Shown here one piece after another: positions 16,827 through 27,139 of a stretch of 64,000 nucleotides of DNA; within the stretch, counting starts at the first letter, position 1; each line of letters starts with the position of its first letter. Origin of the DNA: Alkalibacterium sp. Lineage in GTDB: Bacteria > Bacillota > Bacilli > Lactobacillales > Carnobacteriaceae_A. The notes under the pieces are model-generated. The model saw nothing but the letters and a program-made list of their open reading frames with translations. It made no database searches and was not told the DNA's origin. The position numbers and the translations under genes were made by a program. The stretch covers positions 124,001 to 188,000 of the forward strand of contig JAFIFE010000014.1 of assembly GCA_020832185.1 (NCBI GenBank), written 5' to 3'.

Positions 16827-17726
16827 TTAAGCTCTTGGATGATATTTTCCATATATATCTTTTAAACGATGTTTTGTAATGTGTGTGTATATTTGGGTAG
16901 TGGACACATTAGAATGCCCCAGCAGTTCCTGCACCACTCTTAGATCCGCTCCATTCTCCAGTAAATGCGTGGCAAAAGAATGTCTTAATGTGTGAGGAGA
17001 GATAGACGCCTTAATCCCAGCCTCCTGCTTGATTTGTCTGATTTTCTTCCATACCCCTTGTCTGGATAATGGAGAGCCTCTTGAATTGAGAAAGATGACT
17101 GTTGTGTCTTTGCTCGCCTTTTTTAATAGGTGAGGGCGAGCGCTTTCCATATAGTATTCCAGCCATTTACACCCTAGTTCACCAATAGGAATCAGTCTTT
17201 CCTTATTTCCCTTCCCAACAATCTGGATAAGTTTCATAGATAAATGAAGCTCTTCAGTAGTGAGCTCAATCAGTTCAGTTATTCTGAGCCCCGTAGCATA
17301 TAAGACTTCTAAAATAGCCCGGTCTCTTATTCCCAGTGGTTTAGTCGTGTCAGGTGTGTTTAGCAGCCGATCGATATCATCCATCGATATTATTTTGGGC
17401 AAGGTCTCCGCTTTTTTGGGTGTTTTCACAAACAGCATCGGATCCTCCTGAGCAAAGCCTTCCTGCTTTAGGTACTGATGAAATTTTCTCAAACTTGAAA
17501 ATTGTCTGATTACTGTATTGTCAGATTTTTCAGACTGCCTTTCATCGCTAAAGAAAGAGAGGAGAATGTATCGATCAATCTCCTCCCAGTTCTTAATATT
17601 CTGATTTTTTAAGAAAGAGATATAATGGTCGATATCTCTTTTGTAACTTTCAATCGTGTTTAATGCCAGCCCTTTTTCTATCTTCAGATACACAAGGTAA
17701 TCTTCTAATGGTCTATTATCCAGCAT
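16827..17726 (-). CDS. xerD: Tyrosine recombinase XerD (chromosome dimer resolution)
   Basis: 299 residues. An N-terminal SAM-like core-binding domain (about 5-90) is followed by the catalytic domain with Arg in ATGLRITELIELT, HTLRHSFATHLLENGADLR, the GHSN motif and the nucleophile Tyr280 in TTQIYTH. With XerC it acts at dif sites. It is placed between fur and deoB, exactly as ripX/xerD in B. subtilis, so it is a housekeeping recombinase and not a mobile-element integrase. It starts 2 bases after the fur stop. Confidence 0.94.
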   Translation of the reverse strand: MLDNRPLEDYLVYLKIEKGLALNTIESYKRDIDHYISFLKNQNIKNWEEIDRYILLSFFSDERQSEKSDNTVIRQFSSLRKFHQYLKQEGFAQEDPMLFVKTPKKAETLPKIISMDDIDRLLNTPDTTKPLGIRDRAILEVLYATGLRITELIELTTEELHLSMKLIQIVGKGNKERLIPIGELGCKWLEYYMESARPHLLKKASKDTTVIFLNSRGSPLSRQGVWKKIRQIKQEAGIKASISPHTLRHSFATHLLENGADLRVVQELLGHSNVSTTQIYTHITKHRLKDIYGKYHPRA

Positions 17727-17728
17727 GT

Positions 17729-18196
17729 CTAACCCTCTTCAGTTTCTTGTCTGTTGGAACAGTTACGACACAATCCGTGAAAGGTTAACCGGTGATCTCT
17801 GACCACGAACTGATAATCCCGTTCAATTTCTTTTTCGATCTCAAACAGCATGTCCTGTTTGACTTCTTCAATATTTCCACATTTAAGACATAACAAATGA
17901 TGGTGCTGATGTTTCTCACTGTTCATGTTCAGATCATACCGTGCGATTCCATCCTGAAATGTTAATTTATTAATGATTTGTAACTCAGTCAGAATCTCAA
18001 GTGTGCGATAAACTGTAGCCAATCCTATTCCGGTGTTTTTGGATTTGACCAGTAAATAAATTTCTTCCGCACTAAGATGGTCTTTCTCTTTTTCAAGCAG
18101 CACTTCAACAGTCAACTCTCTTTGAGGAGTTAATTTAAAGCCGGCTTCATGTAGTTTTTGTTTGATTATTTTGAATGAAGAGTCTAATTTTTTCAT
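17729..18196 (-). CDS. fur: Ferric uptake regulator Fur
   Basis: 155 residues with an N-terminal winged helix (LTPQRELTVEVLLEKE ... GLATVYRTLEIL) and a metal-binding C-terminal half with HQHHHLLCLKCGNIEEV and CRNC, the two CxxC pairs of the structural zinc site. The HHHLLCxxCG pattern is closer to Fur than to PerR or Zur. Position beside xerD matches fur of B. subtilis. A near-perfect Fur box lies just in front of its start, which suggests autoregulation. Confidence 0.88.
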   Translation of the reverse strand: MKKLDSSFKIIKQKLHEAGFKLTPQRELTVEVLLEKEKDHLSAEEIYLLVKSKNTGIGLATVYRTLEILTELQIINKLTFQDGIARYDLNMNSEKHQHHHLLCLKCGNIEEVKQDMLFEIEKEIERDYQFVVRDHRLTFHGLCRNCSNRQETEEG

Positions 18197-18212
18197 ACTT
18201 AACTCCCTTAGC

Positions 18213-18227
18213 TGATAATGACTATCA
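18213..18227 (-). promoter_or_regulatory. Fur box in the fur promoter region
   Basis: On the plus strand TGATAATGACTATCA, an interrupted 7-1-7 palindrome with one mismatch to TGATAATnATTATCA, the consensus of Bacillus Fur boxes. It lies 16 bases upstream of the fur ATG, just before AAGGGAG, so bound Fur would block transcription of fur-xerD. Confidence 0.7.
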
Positions 18228-18294
18228 CAAAATACGATTATTTTTCACTATTAAAACAAGTATAAAATAATCAAAGATAAGTCTCAACTAAATT

Positions 18295-19161
18295 CTAGTC
18301 ATCTTCTGGCATTTTAATTAAATTTGTTCCATTATCGTCCTGCTCGACAAGCCCTTGTTTCATAAGGCGTCCGACTGCTCGTTTGAATTGCCCTTTACTG
18401 ATACCAAACTGTGTTTTGATCACTTCAGGATCTGTTTTATTGTGGAATGGAATCGAATGATCACTTGAGCGTTTCAACATTTCAAGAAGCATAAGTGAAT
18501 CTTCTTCCATTACTTCATGCGCTCTAGGTTTAAGAGACGTATATAACACGCCATCTTCACGAAGCCCAATGACTCGTCCAGAAACGGTTTCTCCTAAACG
18601 TGGTTCTTTCTCACGCTCACTCGGGTGAATAAACAGGATATGTTTGTCCTCAGTAAATGCGTAGGTTCCACTTTTCTTCAACTGAAAGACAGTACCTGTT
18701 ACATTATCGTTATGCATGTCTTTTGTGCCTTCTACAAAATCTTCAAAGAATAATTCATCGTCTGCCAGTTTCCCCCAGATACGGTCTTTAGAATCAACAG
18801 TAACCGATACAAACAATTTGTTTCCTTCTTTAGGCCAAAGGCGACCTTCAGTGGGTAAATCATCCATTGAGACCACCACATCTTTGTCCGGCCAATTGAT
18901 ATCCACGAATACACCCAGATTATGGTTGACTTTGACTACTTCTCCCCATCCGTATGTGTTCTGCTGGATAGCTGGAATAACAGTTGTGAAAACTAACTGA
19001 CCACTCTTGTCAGAATAAGCAAACCCTTGAAGGACATCTCCTATTTCTGCGGTTTCCTCTGATAACACTTTATATGTGACGCCATTTTTTTGCACAAACA
19101 ACTGATCGTCATTTTTATCTATGACTATGCCAGTCATTTCATTAGCTAAATTTGTATTCAT
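18295..19161 (-). CDS. cvfB: S1-domain RNA-binding protein, CvfB/YitL family
   Basis: 288 residues. Successive S1-like OB folds fill residues 1 to about 220 (GVFVDINWPDKDVVVSMDDLP in the second and GETVSGRVIGLREDGVLYTSL in the third), then a C-terminal winged helix (TQFGISKGQFKRAVGRLMKQGLVEQ). This is the architecture of CvfB (conserved virulence factor B) of Staphylococcus and YitL of Bacillus, which bind RNA and affect virulence or growth. AAAGGAG precedes the ATG. The terminator of pyk lies upstream, so it probably has its own promoter. Confidence 0.88.
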   Translation of the reverse strand: MNTNLANEMTGIVIDKNDDQLFVQKNGVTYKVLSEETAEIGDVLQGFAYSDKSGQLVFTTVIPAIQQNTYGWGEVVKVNHNLGVFVDINWPDKDVVVSMDDLPTEGRLWPKEGNKLFVSVTVDSKDRIWGKLADDELFFEDFVEGTKDMHNDNVTGTVFQLKKSGTYAFTEDKHILFIHPSEREKEPRLGETVSGRVIGLREDGVLYTSLKPRAHEVMEEDSLMLLEMLKRSSDHSIPFHNKTDPEVIKTQFGISKGQFKRAVGRLMKQGLVEQDDNGTNLIKMPEDD

Positions 19162-19185
19162 ACTGAACTCCTTTATTTTATAAGT

Positions 19186-19276
19186 TAAAAAAATGAGATA
19201 ATGACTTTACAGAATTTTAGAGGACAGCTGAGTCAATAAACAGAGGTTGTCCGAATCCTATCAATCATTATCTCAT
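19186..19276 (-). terminator. Terminator after pyk with a long structured loop
   Basis: A perfect 12-bp pair ATGAGATAATGA/TCATTATCTCAT is formed by 19193-19204 and 19265-19276, followed on the minus strand by TTTTTTT. The loop is 60 nt and itself holds a short helix (GGACA/TGTCC). A-run and T-run flank both sides, so it could also act on the plus strand. It ends the pfkA-pyk transcript. Confidence 0.75.
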
Positions 19277-19307
19277 CATTTTTTTAACACGTGCGCTTAA
19301 CGTTTAA

Positions 19308-21065
19308 TTAAATCGCAGTTGTTGCTCCGCGGTAAATAATGCCACGTCTTGCATCTACTGTGATCAATTCATCTTGTTCGATTAATTCAGTTGCATTCTC
19401 TGCTGATACAATAACAGGAATACCCATTGCGATTCCGATAACTGCTGCATGTGAAGTCAATCCACCCTGTTCTACAACAATAGCGGCTGATTTTTCAATG
19501 GCAGGCAAGTAATCTTTATCCGTATTCTTGACAACCAGGATTCCACCTTCAATTGCTTTTTCCATTGCTTCTTCAGCAGAAAAAGCAACGATAGCTTTAC
19601 CGATAACTGATTCAGAACCGACACCTTGACCACTTGTCAATTTAGAACCGATTAATTGAATCTTCATAACGTTAGTTGTTCCTCTTTCGCCTACTGGAAC
19701 ACCTGCAGTAATAAGAATCAAGTCGCCTTCTTTAGCATATCCTTTTTCAACAGTTGTTTGAGTTGCCAAATTGAACATGTCATCTGTTGATGTTGGTTTT
19801 TCAGATACAGTAGGTTGTACTCCCCACTGCAGCGCTAATCCTCTAGCTGTCTCTTCACTGAATGTAACAGCTAAGATGTCCGCTTTAGGTCTGAATTTAG
19901 AAATCATACGTGCTGTATGTCCTGATTCAGTTGCAGCAACGATAGTTGAAATATTGAGATTTTTAGCTGTGTGACCTACGGCTTGACCAATAGCTTCTGT
20001 CATGTCATTTTGATCATACGCTTTTAATGCGAATGCATCTTGATTGATCAATGCTGATTCTGTACGCATAGCAATATTGTACATTGTCTGTACAGATTCT
20101 ACAGGGTAGTCTCCAGCTGCTGTTTCTCCTGAAAGCATGATTGCATCTGATCCATCAAAAATAGCGTTAGCAACGTCTGATGCTTCAGCTCTTGTCGGAC
20201 GCGGGTTAGCCTGCATTGAATCAAGCATTTGTGTTGCAGTAATAACTGGTTTACCTGCATTGTTACATAGGCTGATCATACGTTTTTGAACAATCGGCAC
20301 GTCCTCAGTTGGAATTTCCACTCCAAGGTCACCACGAGCAACCATCAATCCATCTGAAATCTTAAGGATTTCTTCAAGATTGTCTACACCTTCCTGGTTT
20401 TCGATTTTAGGAATGATCTGAACATGCATTTTGTCTTCTTTTTCAAGAATTTCTGTAATTTCTAAAACATCAGAAGGACGTCTGACAAATGAAGCTGCAA
20501 TATAATCTACATTATTATCTAGACCAAATTGGATATCAGATCTGTCTTTATCAGTCAATCCTGGTAAGTTTACAGAAACGCCTGGGACGTTTACGCCTTT
20601 TTTGTTTTTAAGAATCCCTGTATTTTGAGCAGTTGTAACGATATCTTCGTTTTCACGGTCGATGTCAGTAACTAATAAATTAATTAGTCCGTCATCCAGC
20701 AAGATACTTGAACCAGGAGTCACGTCGTTGATCAACTGAGCATAAGTCACTGAGAAACGTTCATTCGTTCCTTCTACTTCATTCATTGATACTCTGACAG
20801 TATCCCCTTTAGTGATGGTGATTTTACCGTCTTTCATGTTGTTTGTTCTAATTTCCGGACCTTTTGTATCCAGCATGATTCCGACCATCTTACCTGTCTG
20901 CTCTGAAGCTTTGCGGATGTTTACGATACGATTCAAGTGTTCCTCATGATCTCCGTGTGAGAAATTCAAGCGTGCCACGTTCATTCCTGCTTCGATCAAT
21001 TTCACTAGTGTATCTAATGATTCACTAGCTGGGCCAATGGTACAAACTATTTTAGTTTTTTTCAT
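19308..21065 (-). CDS. pyk: Pyruvate kinase
   Basis: Transfers phosphate from phosphoenolpyruvate to ADP, the last step of glycolysis. The barrel motifs are [16 protein letters not shown] at the N-terminus, [12 protein letters not shown] and the [10 protein letters not shown] active-site segment, then the allosteric C-terminal domain. At 585 residues it carries the extra PEP-utiliser-like domain with [17 protein letters not shown] found in Bacilli and absent from E. coli pyruvate kinase. It is 95 bases downstream of pfkA, making the classical pfkA-pyk operon. Confidence 0.97.
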   Translation of the reverse strand: MKKTKIVCTIGPASESLDTLVKLIEAGMNVARLNFSHGDHEEHLNRIVNIRKASEQTGKMVGIMLDTKGPEIRTNNMKDGKITITKGDTVRVSMNEVEGTNERFSVTYAQLINDVTPGSSILLDDGLINLLVTDIDRENEDIVTTAQNTGILKNKKGVNVPGVSVNLPGLTDKDRSDIQFGLDNNVDYIAASFVRRPSDVLEITEILEKEDKMHVQIIPKIENQEGVDNLEEILKISDGLMVARGDLGVEIPTEDVPIVQKRMISLCNNAGKPVITATQMLDSMQANPRPTRAEASDVANAIFDGSDAIMLSGETAAGDYPVESVQTMYNIAMRTESALINQDAFALKAYDQNDMTEAIGQAVGHTAKNLNISTIVAATESGHTARMISKFRPKADILAVTFSEETARGLALQWGVQPTVSEKPTSTDDMFNLATQTTVEKGYAKEGDLILITAGVPVGERGTTNVMKIQLIGSKLTSGQGVGSESVIGKAIVAFSAEEAMEKAIEGGILVVKNTDKDYLPAIEKSAAIVVEQGGLTSHAAVIGIAMGIPVIVSAENATELIEQDELITVDARRGIIYRGATTAI

Positions 21066-21160
21066 TATAATAAACTCTCCTATATATTATATTTTTTATA
21101 TACCTATTTCACTATAAATGATGATTTAAAGGTTGTTCTGAAATTTCAAGTTAAGATAAT

Positions 21161-22135
<975 letters not shown>

Positions 22136-22161
22136 TCAATGCAAATTTTCTTCATTTTCCT

Positions 22162-22190
22162 ACTATAGTTATATAACAGGAATATGTAAA
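22162..22190 (-). promoter_or_regulatory. Promoter of pfkA-pyk
   Basis: TTTACA (22185-22190) and TATAGT (22162-22167), 17-base spacer, minus strand, about 40 bases before the pfkA start. I found no clear catabolite-response (cre) palindrome in the gap to dnaE. Confidence 0.65.
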
Positions 22191-22328
22191 ATATCTATTT
22201 AAAAGGATGTGAGATCACTTTCAAGATATTTCACTTTAAACCATCATTTATTTACATCCATCTATTATCTTATCATTTTTAAGCATACTTGTCTTTTAAA
22301 ATAGAGATATAGATGCAATTTTTAGGAA

Positions 22329-25300
22329 TTATTTTACAATTACATTGTTTTTACCTAAAATTTTCATCAATTCCTGCAGAGATTTTTCAGTAGGCTGCGT
22401 GTGAAATTTAGATTTTAACTTTTCAGTCCGTTTCGTTGCCGCATCATATATAATGACCGGTACAGTCCCTGTGTTCTGTGCTAAAATAGTCAGCACTTCA
22501 TTTAAACTCTCTTTTTCACTGTTCAAATCGTTAAATTTGATGTATAAAGCTTCTTGTTTTTGAGTTTCAGGCGTTTCAGGTGTTACAGGTTCTATGGAGT
22601 TAACAATAATAGTCAGTTCTTCGTTTTTCCATTCTGTTTTTCCGTTTATAACTAGTAGCGCTTCTTCTTTACACATCTTGGATACTTTTCGGTAAATATT
22701 TGGAAATAAAATAGCCGTCGCTTCTCCTGAGGAATCTGAAATATCCATAAATGCCATGGGTTCCCCCCGCTTGGTCTGGATTTTCTTGATCCCTTCAACC
22801 TGAATAACGAATGTGTAGACTTTCCCTGTTTTTGAAACAGTCAGATACTGACTGTTTTTTTTAGTGAACTGCTCTGTAGGGTGACCTGAGAGATAAAAGC
22901 CAGTCACTTCATATTCCTGTTTCAATTTTTCATTGAAACTGAGGTCTGTTTTTTTCTCAAGACGAGGAGCTAATGATTCAAACAACTCCATGTTTCCATT
23001 ACTCATAGCAATGCTGTCGATTATTGAGTTTAACGACTGAATCAGTGTATTTCTATTTTCTCCCAGGCTATCAAAGCACCCAGCTTTTATCAAAGGAAGA
23101 ATCGTCTGTTCTTTCCTCCATCTGGAATCGATGCGATTGATAAACGACAGCAGATCTTTATAATGACCTCTTCGTTTTCTTTCGCTGACGATTTGTCTGA
23201 TAAAATCATTTCTCAGCCCTTTGATACTATCCAATCCAAATATTATAGACTGGTTACTAACTGAGAATGTGGTGTCGCTTTGGTTGATATCAGGATTCAA
23301 AATTGAAATCGATCGCTGCTTGGCCTCAAGAATATATTTTTTTACTTTTTCCTTATTGTTAGATGTTGAACGCATCAACGAAACAAAAAACGCTGCGGGA
23401 AAATGAGTCTTGAAGAAGGCCAGCTGGAAGGCCAACTTCGAATACGACACAGCATGCGATCTGTTAAAACCGTAATTCGCGAAACGCTCGATGTGATCAT
23501 ATATTTCTTTAGCCGTCTCCTCTTCGTATCCCTCACGCTTGGCTCCTGCAACAAACTGCTTGCGTCCTGCATCTATTTCCGATTTTATCTTTTTAGAAAT
23601 GGCTCGCCTTAAGATATCTGCCTCAGATAGGGTATATCCGGCTATTTTCGAAGCGACTTTCATTACTTGTTCCTGATAGACGATGACCCCATTAGTCACT
23701 TGCAGTATCTCTTTTAAATCATCATGCACATATTTTATGGGCTCTTGCCCTTTTTTTCGTGCAATGAAATGATCGATTTGTTCCATCGGACCTGGTCTGT
23801 ATAACGCATTGACCGCTACGATATCTTCGAACGTTGTCGGTTCTAGCTTTTTTAATACACGCTGGATCCCTGAAGATTCAAACTGGAATATCCCGTTCGT
23901 TTCTCCCTCTCTAAATAAGTCAAGCGTCTGTTCATCATCAAGAGGAATCTGATTTAATTTTTCTTCGATTGTCCCATTTAATTCAGGGGTATAGATCAAA
24001 CAGTCAGCGAGTATTGTCAAATTCTTCAATCCCAGAAAATCCATTTTCAAAAGGCCCACTGTTTCTACATCGCCCATTGTAAACTGTGTCAGAGGCATGA
24101 CCCCACTGCCCTCTTGAAGAGGAGTAGACATGATTAAAGGGTCCTTTGAAATAACCACACCTGCTGCATGGGTAGAAACATGTCTGGGCAAGCCTTCGAT
24201 TTTTAATGCCACACTAAATATTTTTTTATTAAAGTCATTCAGATTAACTAATTTCCTTAATGACTCTGATTCTTTGTAGGCTTTTCTAAGTGTCATTCCT
24301 GGTTGTGATGGAATACTGACTGACCATTGTTTTAAGTCAGCAGATGATAAGCCATACACTCTCCCTGTATCTCTGATCGCCATCTTTGCTGCAAATGTCC
24401 CAAAAGTGGCAATTTGTGCGACATGGTCACTTCCGTATTTTTTAAAGACATAAGACAATATTTTTTCACGTTTATCATCCGGGAAGTCCAAATCAATATC
24501 AGGCAAGGTAAAACGGTCTTCATTCAAGAAACGGTCAAATAACAAATCATACTGAACAGGATCGACGTCTGTAATTTTTAACACGTAAGAAACCAGAGAC
24601 CCCGCTGCTGACCCTCTTCCAGATCCTGTGACGATCTGATTCTGATGTGCATATTTCATAAGGTCCCATACTATAAGAAAGTAATCAGCAAATCCCATTT
24701 TGTTGATTATTTTCAGTTCTTTTTCTAATCGCTGTGTATATACCGCATCCGCATTGGGCAGTCTTTTGTTCAACCATTCATAGGCGATGGTTTCAAGATA
24801 CACTTCAGAGGTCATCTCATCTGGCGTATCAAATTCGGGCAGTATCGACTCCCACTTAAACTCCAGATCCGTTTCATCAACTATTTTTTGTGTTAAGTCC
24901 ACTTCATCGATCAGATTTTTAGATCGATAGAAGTTTATGAACGCGTCCTTCTGCTTAAGGAAAGCATTCTCGTCCTGGTCACTTTCGCTTTCCTCGGTTA
25001 TTATTTCCTGCTTGTCAATAGCCTGTAATACAACTGCTGCAGGCCTATCTTCTTTGTTTAAATAGTAAATGGGTTCATTGATGATCAAGGGGATGTTTAA
25101 GGCATTGGCAATATTTTTCAGATTAAGTATAGTCTGTTCCTTACTATCTTCCCAGGCCGCACTGATAAAGAAGTGGGATAGTGTACTATTAAAAGCGTTT
25201 AGCACGGTTTTTAGTGCATCTGGATCAGTTTCAAGCATCTTTTCAATTTGTTGGGAAGCCGTAGGTAGGATGACAGTCAGGTTATCTTTGTACGCATTTA

Positions 25301-25637
25301 AGGTGTTCAAGTCTATCGTTTCTTTATTTAACATGATGCGTGTGGATAACGCCAATAAAGCCTGGTACCCTTTAGTGTTTCTCGCCAGCATGACTAGTTC
25401 AGTTGTATCGAAGGGCAAATCTTCCCCTTTAACATCAATAGTCATCCCGATGAGCGGCTTAATGTTGTGTTTAAGTGCTTCTTTATAGAATTCTACAGCC
25501 CCATACATAACATTTTTATCAGTCAATGCAATGGAGTTATATCCAAGTTCTTTTGCCTGACTGATCAATGAAGAGACTGATAACGTACTTTTCAGCAATG
25601 TGTAGGAGCTGAAAACCTGAAGTGGAGTATAATTCAT
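22329..25637 (-). CDS. dnaE: DNA polymerase III alpha subunit, DnaE3 type
   Basis: The second replicative polymerase of Firmicutes, which in B. subtilis extends RNA primers before PolC takes over. The order is an N-terminal PHP domain (1 to about 270), then the C-family palm with GSGRGSAAGSLVSYVL and the catalytic FTLPDIDLDFPDDKRE, fingers with NALYRPGPM and the (HhH)2 region, then an OB domain at about 970-1050. The length of 1102 is normal for DnaE3. The PHP metal-binding His residues are missing (see findings). No exonuclease domain is present, as expected. It is followed by pfkA. Confidence 0.96.
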   Translation of the reverse strand: MNYTPLQVFSSYTLLKSTLSVSSLISQAKELGYNSIALTDKNVMYGAVEFYKEALKHNIKPLIGMTIDVKGEDLPFDTTELVMLARNTKGYQALLALSTRIMLNKETIDLNTLNAYKDNLTVILPTASQQIEKMLETDPDALKTVLNAFNSTLSHFFISAAWEDSKEQTILNLKNIANALNIPLIINEPIYYLNKEDRPAAVVLQAIDKQEIITEESESDQDENAFLKQKDAFINFYRSKNLIDEVDLTQKIVDETDLEFKWESILPEFDTPDEMTSEVYLETIAYEWLNKRLPNADAVYTQRLEKELKIINKMGFADYFLIVWDLMKYAHQNQIVTGSGRGSAAGSLVSYVLKITDVDPVQYDLLFDRFLNEDRFTLPDIDLDFPDDKREKILSYVFKKYGSDHVAQIATFGTFAAKMAIRDTGRVYGLSSADLKQWSVSIPSQPGMTLRKAYKESESLRKLVNLNDFNKKIFSVALKIEGLPRHVSTHAAGVVISKDPLIMSTPLQEGSGVMPLTQFTMGDVETVGLLKMDFLGLKNLTILADCLIYTPELNGTIEEKLNQIPLDDEQTLDLFREGETNGIFQFESSGIQRVLKKLEPTTFEDIVAVNALYRPGPMEQIDHFIARKKGQEPIKYVHDDLKEILQVTNGVIVYQEQVMKVASKIAGYTLSEADILRRAISKKIKSEIDAGRKQFVAGAKREGYEEETAKEIYDHIERFANYGFNRSHAVSYSKLAFQLAFFKTHFPAAFFVSLMRSTSNNKEKVKKYILEAKQRSISILNPDINQSDTTFSVSNQSIIFGLDSIKGLRNDFIRQIVSERKRRGHYKDLLSFINRIDSRWRKEQTILPLIKAGCFDSLGENRNTLIQSLNSIIDSIAMSNGNMELFESLAPRLEKKTDLSFNEKLKQEYEVTGFYLSGHPTEQFTKKNSQYLTVSKTGKVYTFVIQVEGIKKIQTKRGEPMAFMDISDSSGEATAILFPNIYRKVSKMCKEEALLVINGKTEWKNEELTIIVNSIEPVTPETPETQKQEALYIKFNDLNSEKESLNEVLTILAQNTGTVPVIIYDAATKRTEKLKSKFHTQPTEKSLQELMKILGKNNVIVK

Positions 25638-25682
25638 TTGATGTCACCTTCCATTTTGAGTGGCACATTTAAGACTGTTTAA

Positions 25683-25742
25683 ATAGAATAAAACCCTCAA
25701 AAAAGCTTTTAAGGATTATACCCCAAGCTTGATTGAGAGTTT
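25683..25742 (-). terminator. Terminator between the MIP18-type gene and dnaE
   Basis: Arms 25691-25708 and 25725-25742 pair (AAACTCTCAA.. and AAGCTT repeated in complement) with about 2 mismatches and a 16-nt loop, followed on the minus strand by TATTCTATTT. It starts only 2 bases past the stop of the 113-codon gene. The loop contains TATAAT, which could belong to a dnaE promoter. Confidence 0.55.
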
Positions 25743-25744
25743 GA

Positions 25745-26086
25745 TTATCTGATTCCCAGTGCGATTCTTGCGTATCTACTCATTCTTGAAGTATCCCATG
25801 CCGGGTACCAGACTAATTTAACATCTGTTTCGGTAATCTCAGGAATAGTTTTCATTGCATTTAAAATATCTTCAGTAATAACATCTGCTAATGGACATCC
25901 CATAGTTGTTAACGTGATTTTCATTTCACAGTAGCCACCATTAAAGACATTCACTTCATAAACTAGCCCTAGGTTAACGATGTCTATGCCTAATTCGGGG
26001 TCAATAACCAATTCCATTGCCTGCATCACCCGATTTTTAATATCCTGGATTTCTTCTTCAGTCCATACATTAGTTTCTTTACTCAT
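25745..26086 (-). CDS. MIP18 (DUF59) family iron-sulfur assembly protein, SufT/PaaD-like
   Basis: 113 residues with the family hallmarks DPELGIDIVNLGLVYEV, MKITLTTMGCPLADVI (single conserved Cys) and VKLVWYPAWDTSRMS. Proteins of this family (YitW of Bacillus, SufT of Staphylococcus) help to insert iron-sulfur clusters into target enzymes. It stands alone, not in a suf operon, with AGGAGG before the ATG. The family is certain; the exact target is not known. Confidence 0.85.
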   Translation of the reverse strand: MSKETNVWTEEEIQDIKNRVMQAMELVIDPELGIDIVNLGLVYEVNVFNGGYCEMKITLTTMGCPLADVITEDILNAMKTIPEITETDVKLVWYPAWDTSRMSRYARIALGIR

Positions 26087-26261
26087 ACCATTTCCTCCTT
26101 ACTCTTCCTTTCTATTTTACCACATTATCGAAAGTGATTTTACTGTATTAGCAAACTTTTAATGACGATATTCACTGTCGATTCTTATTTGAAATATACT
26201 TTTCATATGAGCTTTGCTATACTGAATAAAGACGCTTATTGAAGAACAAGGGGATGTATGA

Positions 26262-27074
26262 ATGAACAGAAAATTAATAGCACTCGATTTAGATGGAACG
26301 ACGTTAAATAACCACTCTGAAATCACTGCTAAAACTAAAGATATCTTAACAAAATTACGTCGTGCTGGTCACATCGTTTCAATCGTGACAGGCAGACCCT
26401 ACCGAAATAGCTATTACTATTATGACCAACTAGAGCTGGATACCCCAATCGTCAACTTTAATGGCGCATGGTGTCATAATCCATCAGACACACAGTGGTC
26501 TCACAGCTATCACAAAACACTTAGCAAAGAACTGGCACTATCAATGCTGTCTTTAAGATCAAATCCTGAAGTTCAACTGATTGCTGCCGAATCTCAGCAG
26601 TCAATTTATATTGAAGGCGAATATATTCCTTATCCTGATTTTTTCCCGGAAGGAATTGAAGTCAGTAAACAACTGGCACCCGAAACTCTAATAGAGGACC
26701 CCACATCAGTTGGTGTTTTCACTACCACACGACACTATCAGCCCTATATTGAGCAGAAAATAGTTGAGCAGTATCAGGGTGCAGTTGAGGTCCGCATGTG
26801 GGGTGGCGATACGCCCTGTCTTGAAGTTGTCGCGGCAGGTGTACAAAAAGCTCTAGGGCTAGAACGTATTGCTTCGTATTACGGAATCGACCGTAAACAC
26901 ATTCTCGCATTTGGAGATCAGGAAAATGACTATGAAATGATACAATACGCCGGTGAAGGCATTGTCATGTCAAATGGAATCGATCGTCTGAAAGCTATTT
27001 CCAATGATGTGACGCCTTCTTCCAATCATGATGACGGAGTTGCACGTTACCTGGAATCCTATTTTTCACTATAA
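26262..27074 (+). CDS. Cof-type HAD-superfamily phosphatase
   Basis: 270 residues, HAD class IIB. Motif I is LDLDGTTLN at the N-terminus (nucleophile and acid Asp), motif II is VTGRP, and motifs III/IV are GVQKALGLE and AFGDQENDYEMI at the C-terminus. A Cof-type cap lies between, at about 85-190. Such enzymes dephosphorylate sugar phosphates or nucleotides such as FMN or PLP; the substrate cannot be told from sequence. It is one of only two plus-strand genes in the window, divergent from the MIP18-type gene and convergent with crtN. The ATG at 26262 has AAGGGGA 7 bases upstream. Confidence 0.9.
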   Translation: MNRKLIALDLDGTTLNNHSEITAKTKDILTKLRRAGHIVSIVTGRPYRNSYYYYDQLELDTPIVNFNGAWCHNPSDTQWSHSYHKTLSKELALSMLSLRSNPEVQLIAAESQQSIYIEGEYIPYPDFFPEGIEVSKQLAPETLIEDPTSVGVFTTTRHYQPYIEQKIVEQYQGAVEVRMWGGDTPCLEVVAAGVQKALGLERIASYYGIDRKHILAFGDQENDYEMIQYAGEGIVMSNGIDRLKAISNDVTPSSNHDDGVARYLESYFSL

Positions 27075-27081
27075 TATAATT

Positions 27082-27124
27082 AAAAGCCTTATCTCCGGAG
27101 ACTGACTTCAGAGATAAGGCTTTT
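27082..27124. terminator. Bidirectional terminator between the HAD gene and crtN
   Basis: A perfect stem AAAAGCCTTATCTC/GAGATAAGGCTTTT (27082-27095 with 27111-27124) with a 15-nt loop. T-runs appear at both ends, so it serves both convergent genes. Confidence 0.88.
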
Positions 27125-27139
27125 AAAATAGAGAGTGGG

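Noticed and set aside
16827-17726. Tyrosine recombinase as an integrase of a mobile element
   Set aside because: It is a standard XerD in its conserved place beside fur and deoB; no attachment repeats, cargo or phage genes are nearby.
26161-26261. Promoter for the plus-strand HAD gene (TATACT at about 26220)
   Set aside because: No -35 box at a sensible distance; the evidence is too weak to list.
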